From Acidobacteriaceae bacterium (GTDB taxonomy: Bacteria; Acidobacteriota; Terriglobia; Terriglobales; Acidobacteriaceae), in NCBI GenBank assembly GCA_003135495.1, contig PLBX01000403.1, positions 1 through 5,731 of the forward strand: DNA of 5,731 nucleotides, read 5' to 3'. The notes below the pieces were generated by a model. It worked only from the letters and a program-made list of their open reading frames with translations. It did no database searches and had not been told where the DNA came from. Within the stretch, counting starts at the first letter, position 1. Every line of letters starts with the position of its first letter. The translations under genes and the position numbers were made by a program. Of this stretch, positions 5,234 to 5,731 are shown in pieces.

Positions 5234-5731
5234 CTATGCACCAGCGCCGGCAGCTTTGGCTCGAGTATCCAGTATTTTTGTCAAGGCATCGACTACGCCC
5301 GAGTGGAATTTCTGCCCAGAGCCGGCGACGATCTCCTGCTCCGCTTGTTGCGGCGAAAGTGCCTTGCCATTAGCGCCGCTAATTAATTTCTGGTAGGCAT
5401 CCGCAACTGCCAGAATGTGAGCTTCAATCGGAACGTTGACGGAACGGGCTCCCTGGTCCTGCACGATCTGCTGCGCGACGATGATGGGGATCACCTTTCG
5501 CAGAGAATTTCCGACGGCCTGGGTGCGAGCATCGGCCTTGTGGCCCTTCCGGAAACTTGCGACGATTTCGTCGCGACTGATATCGGCAGCCTTGTAGAGA
5601 ATGTCGTTGGTGATGCCGAGTTTGCTTAGATCTCGCAGCAATACGGCCGAACGCAGCAACTCGACGCGATCGGAACCGAGGCCCATCGCCTCCGCCATTC
5701 TGATCGAAGCTTCCACCACGCGCTGATTTTT
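5234..5731 (-). CDS. Degenerate HD-GYP-like protein, C-terminal 165 residues (partial, enters from right edge)
   Basis: The frame is open from the right edge (KNQRVVEASIRMAEAMGLG...) to TAG at 5234-5236, so the true start lies outside the window; the in-frame GTG at 5719 is internal. The pattern follows HD-GYP/HD phosphohydrolase domains, which normally degrade cyclic di-GMP: RVVEASIRMAEAMGL, then LLRSAVLLRDLSKLGI, and later VPIEAHILAVADAYQKL with a C-terminal ALSPQQAEQEIVAGSGQKFH. The metal- and substrate-binding residues look lost. The HD pair reads RD (LLRDLSK where LLHDIGK is usual), the first helix reads KNQRV where HSxRV is usual, the later HH pair reads AQQ, and the GYP loop is absent. 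It is probably a non-catalytic regulatory or scaffold domain whose N-terminal partner domain is unseen. It is convergent with the fusion gene, with 14 bp between stops and no visible terminator. Confidence 0.72.
   Translation of the reverse strand, partial: KNQRVVEASIRMAEAMGLGSDRVELLRSAVLLRDLSKLGITNDILYKAADISRDEIVASFRKGHKADARTQAVGNSLRKVIPIIVAQQIVQDQGARSVNVPIEAHILAVADAYQKLISGANGKALSPQQAEQEIVAGSGQKFHSGVVDALTKILDTRAKAAGAGA

Overview
The window looks like ordinary chromosomal DNA from a moderately GC-rich bacterium. I favour an Acidobacteriota (Koribacter/Terriglobus-like) source. This rests on the style of the SecA N-terminus, the acyl-activating/acyltransferase fusion and the palindrome-rich intergenic DNA. 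It is an inference from sequence style, not a database result.

Layout, left to right. (1) 1-587, minus: the first 195 residues of the preprotein translocase ATPase SecA, starting at TTG and running off the left edge. It has an unusual insertion of about 49 residues built partly from 15-bp tandem repeats. (2) 692-1340, minus: an intact VapBC-type toxin-antitoxin pair with overlapping genes (RHH-like antitoxin, PIN-domain toxin). (3) 1345-1568, minus: a second, related antitoxin gene directly upstream. It is broken by a one-base frameshift and has no toxin of its own. A perfect 8+3+8 palindrome just upstream (1578-1596) is a candidate operator/promoter for the whole cluster. (4) 1569-2297: about 730 bp without a convincing gene but with three strong hairpins, short direct repeats and a candidate promoter for the next gene. 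(5) 2298-5219, plus: a 973-residue three-part enzyme made of an acyl-activating (AMP-binding) domain, an acyl carrier protein domain and a PlsC-type acyltransferase. (6) 5234-5731, minus: the C-terminal part of a protein with a degenerate HD-GYP domain, entering from the right edge and convergent with gene 5.

The large fusion probably activates a fatty acid, loads it onto its own ACP domain and passes it to a lysophospholipid or glycerol-phosphate acceptor. This is the logic of E. coli Aas with the domain order reversed and an ACP added. The other genes have no obvious metabolic link to it.

The most interesting signal is a palindromic element with the same hairpin design as two intergenic copies. 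It lies in frame inside the fusion gene and is followed by a four-copy 12-bp repeat encoding (RDLT)4 whose differences between copies are all synonymous. Together with the repeat-built insertion in SecA, this suggests a genome in which small repeats enter and persist in conserved protein genes, comparable in concept to Rickettsia palindromic elements.
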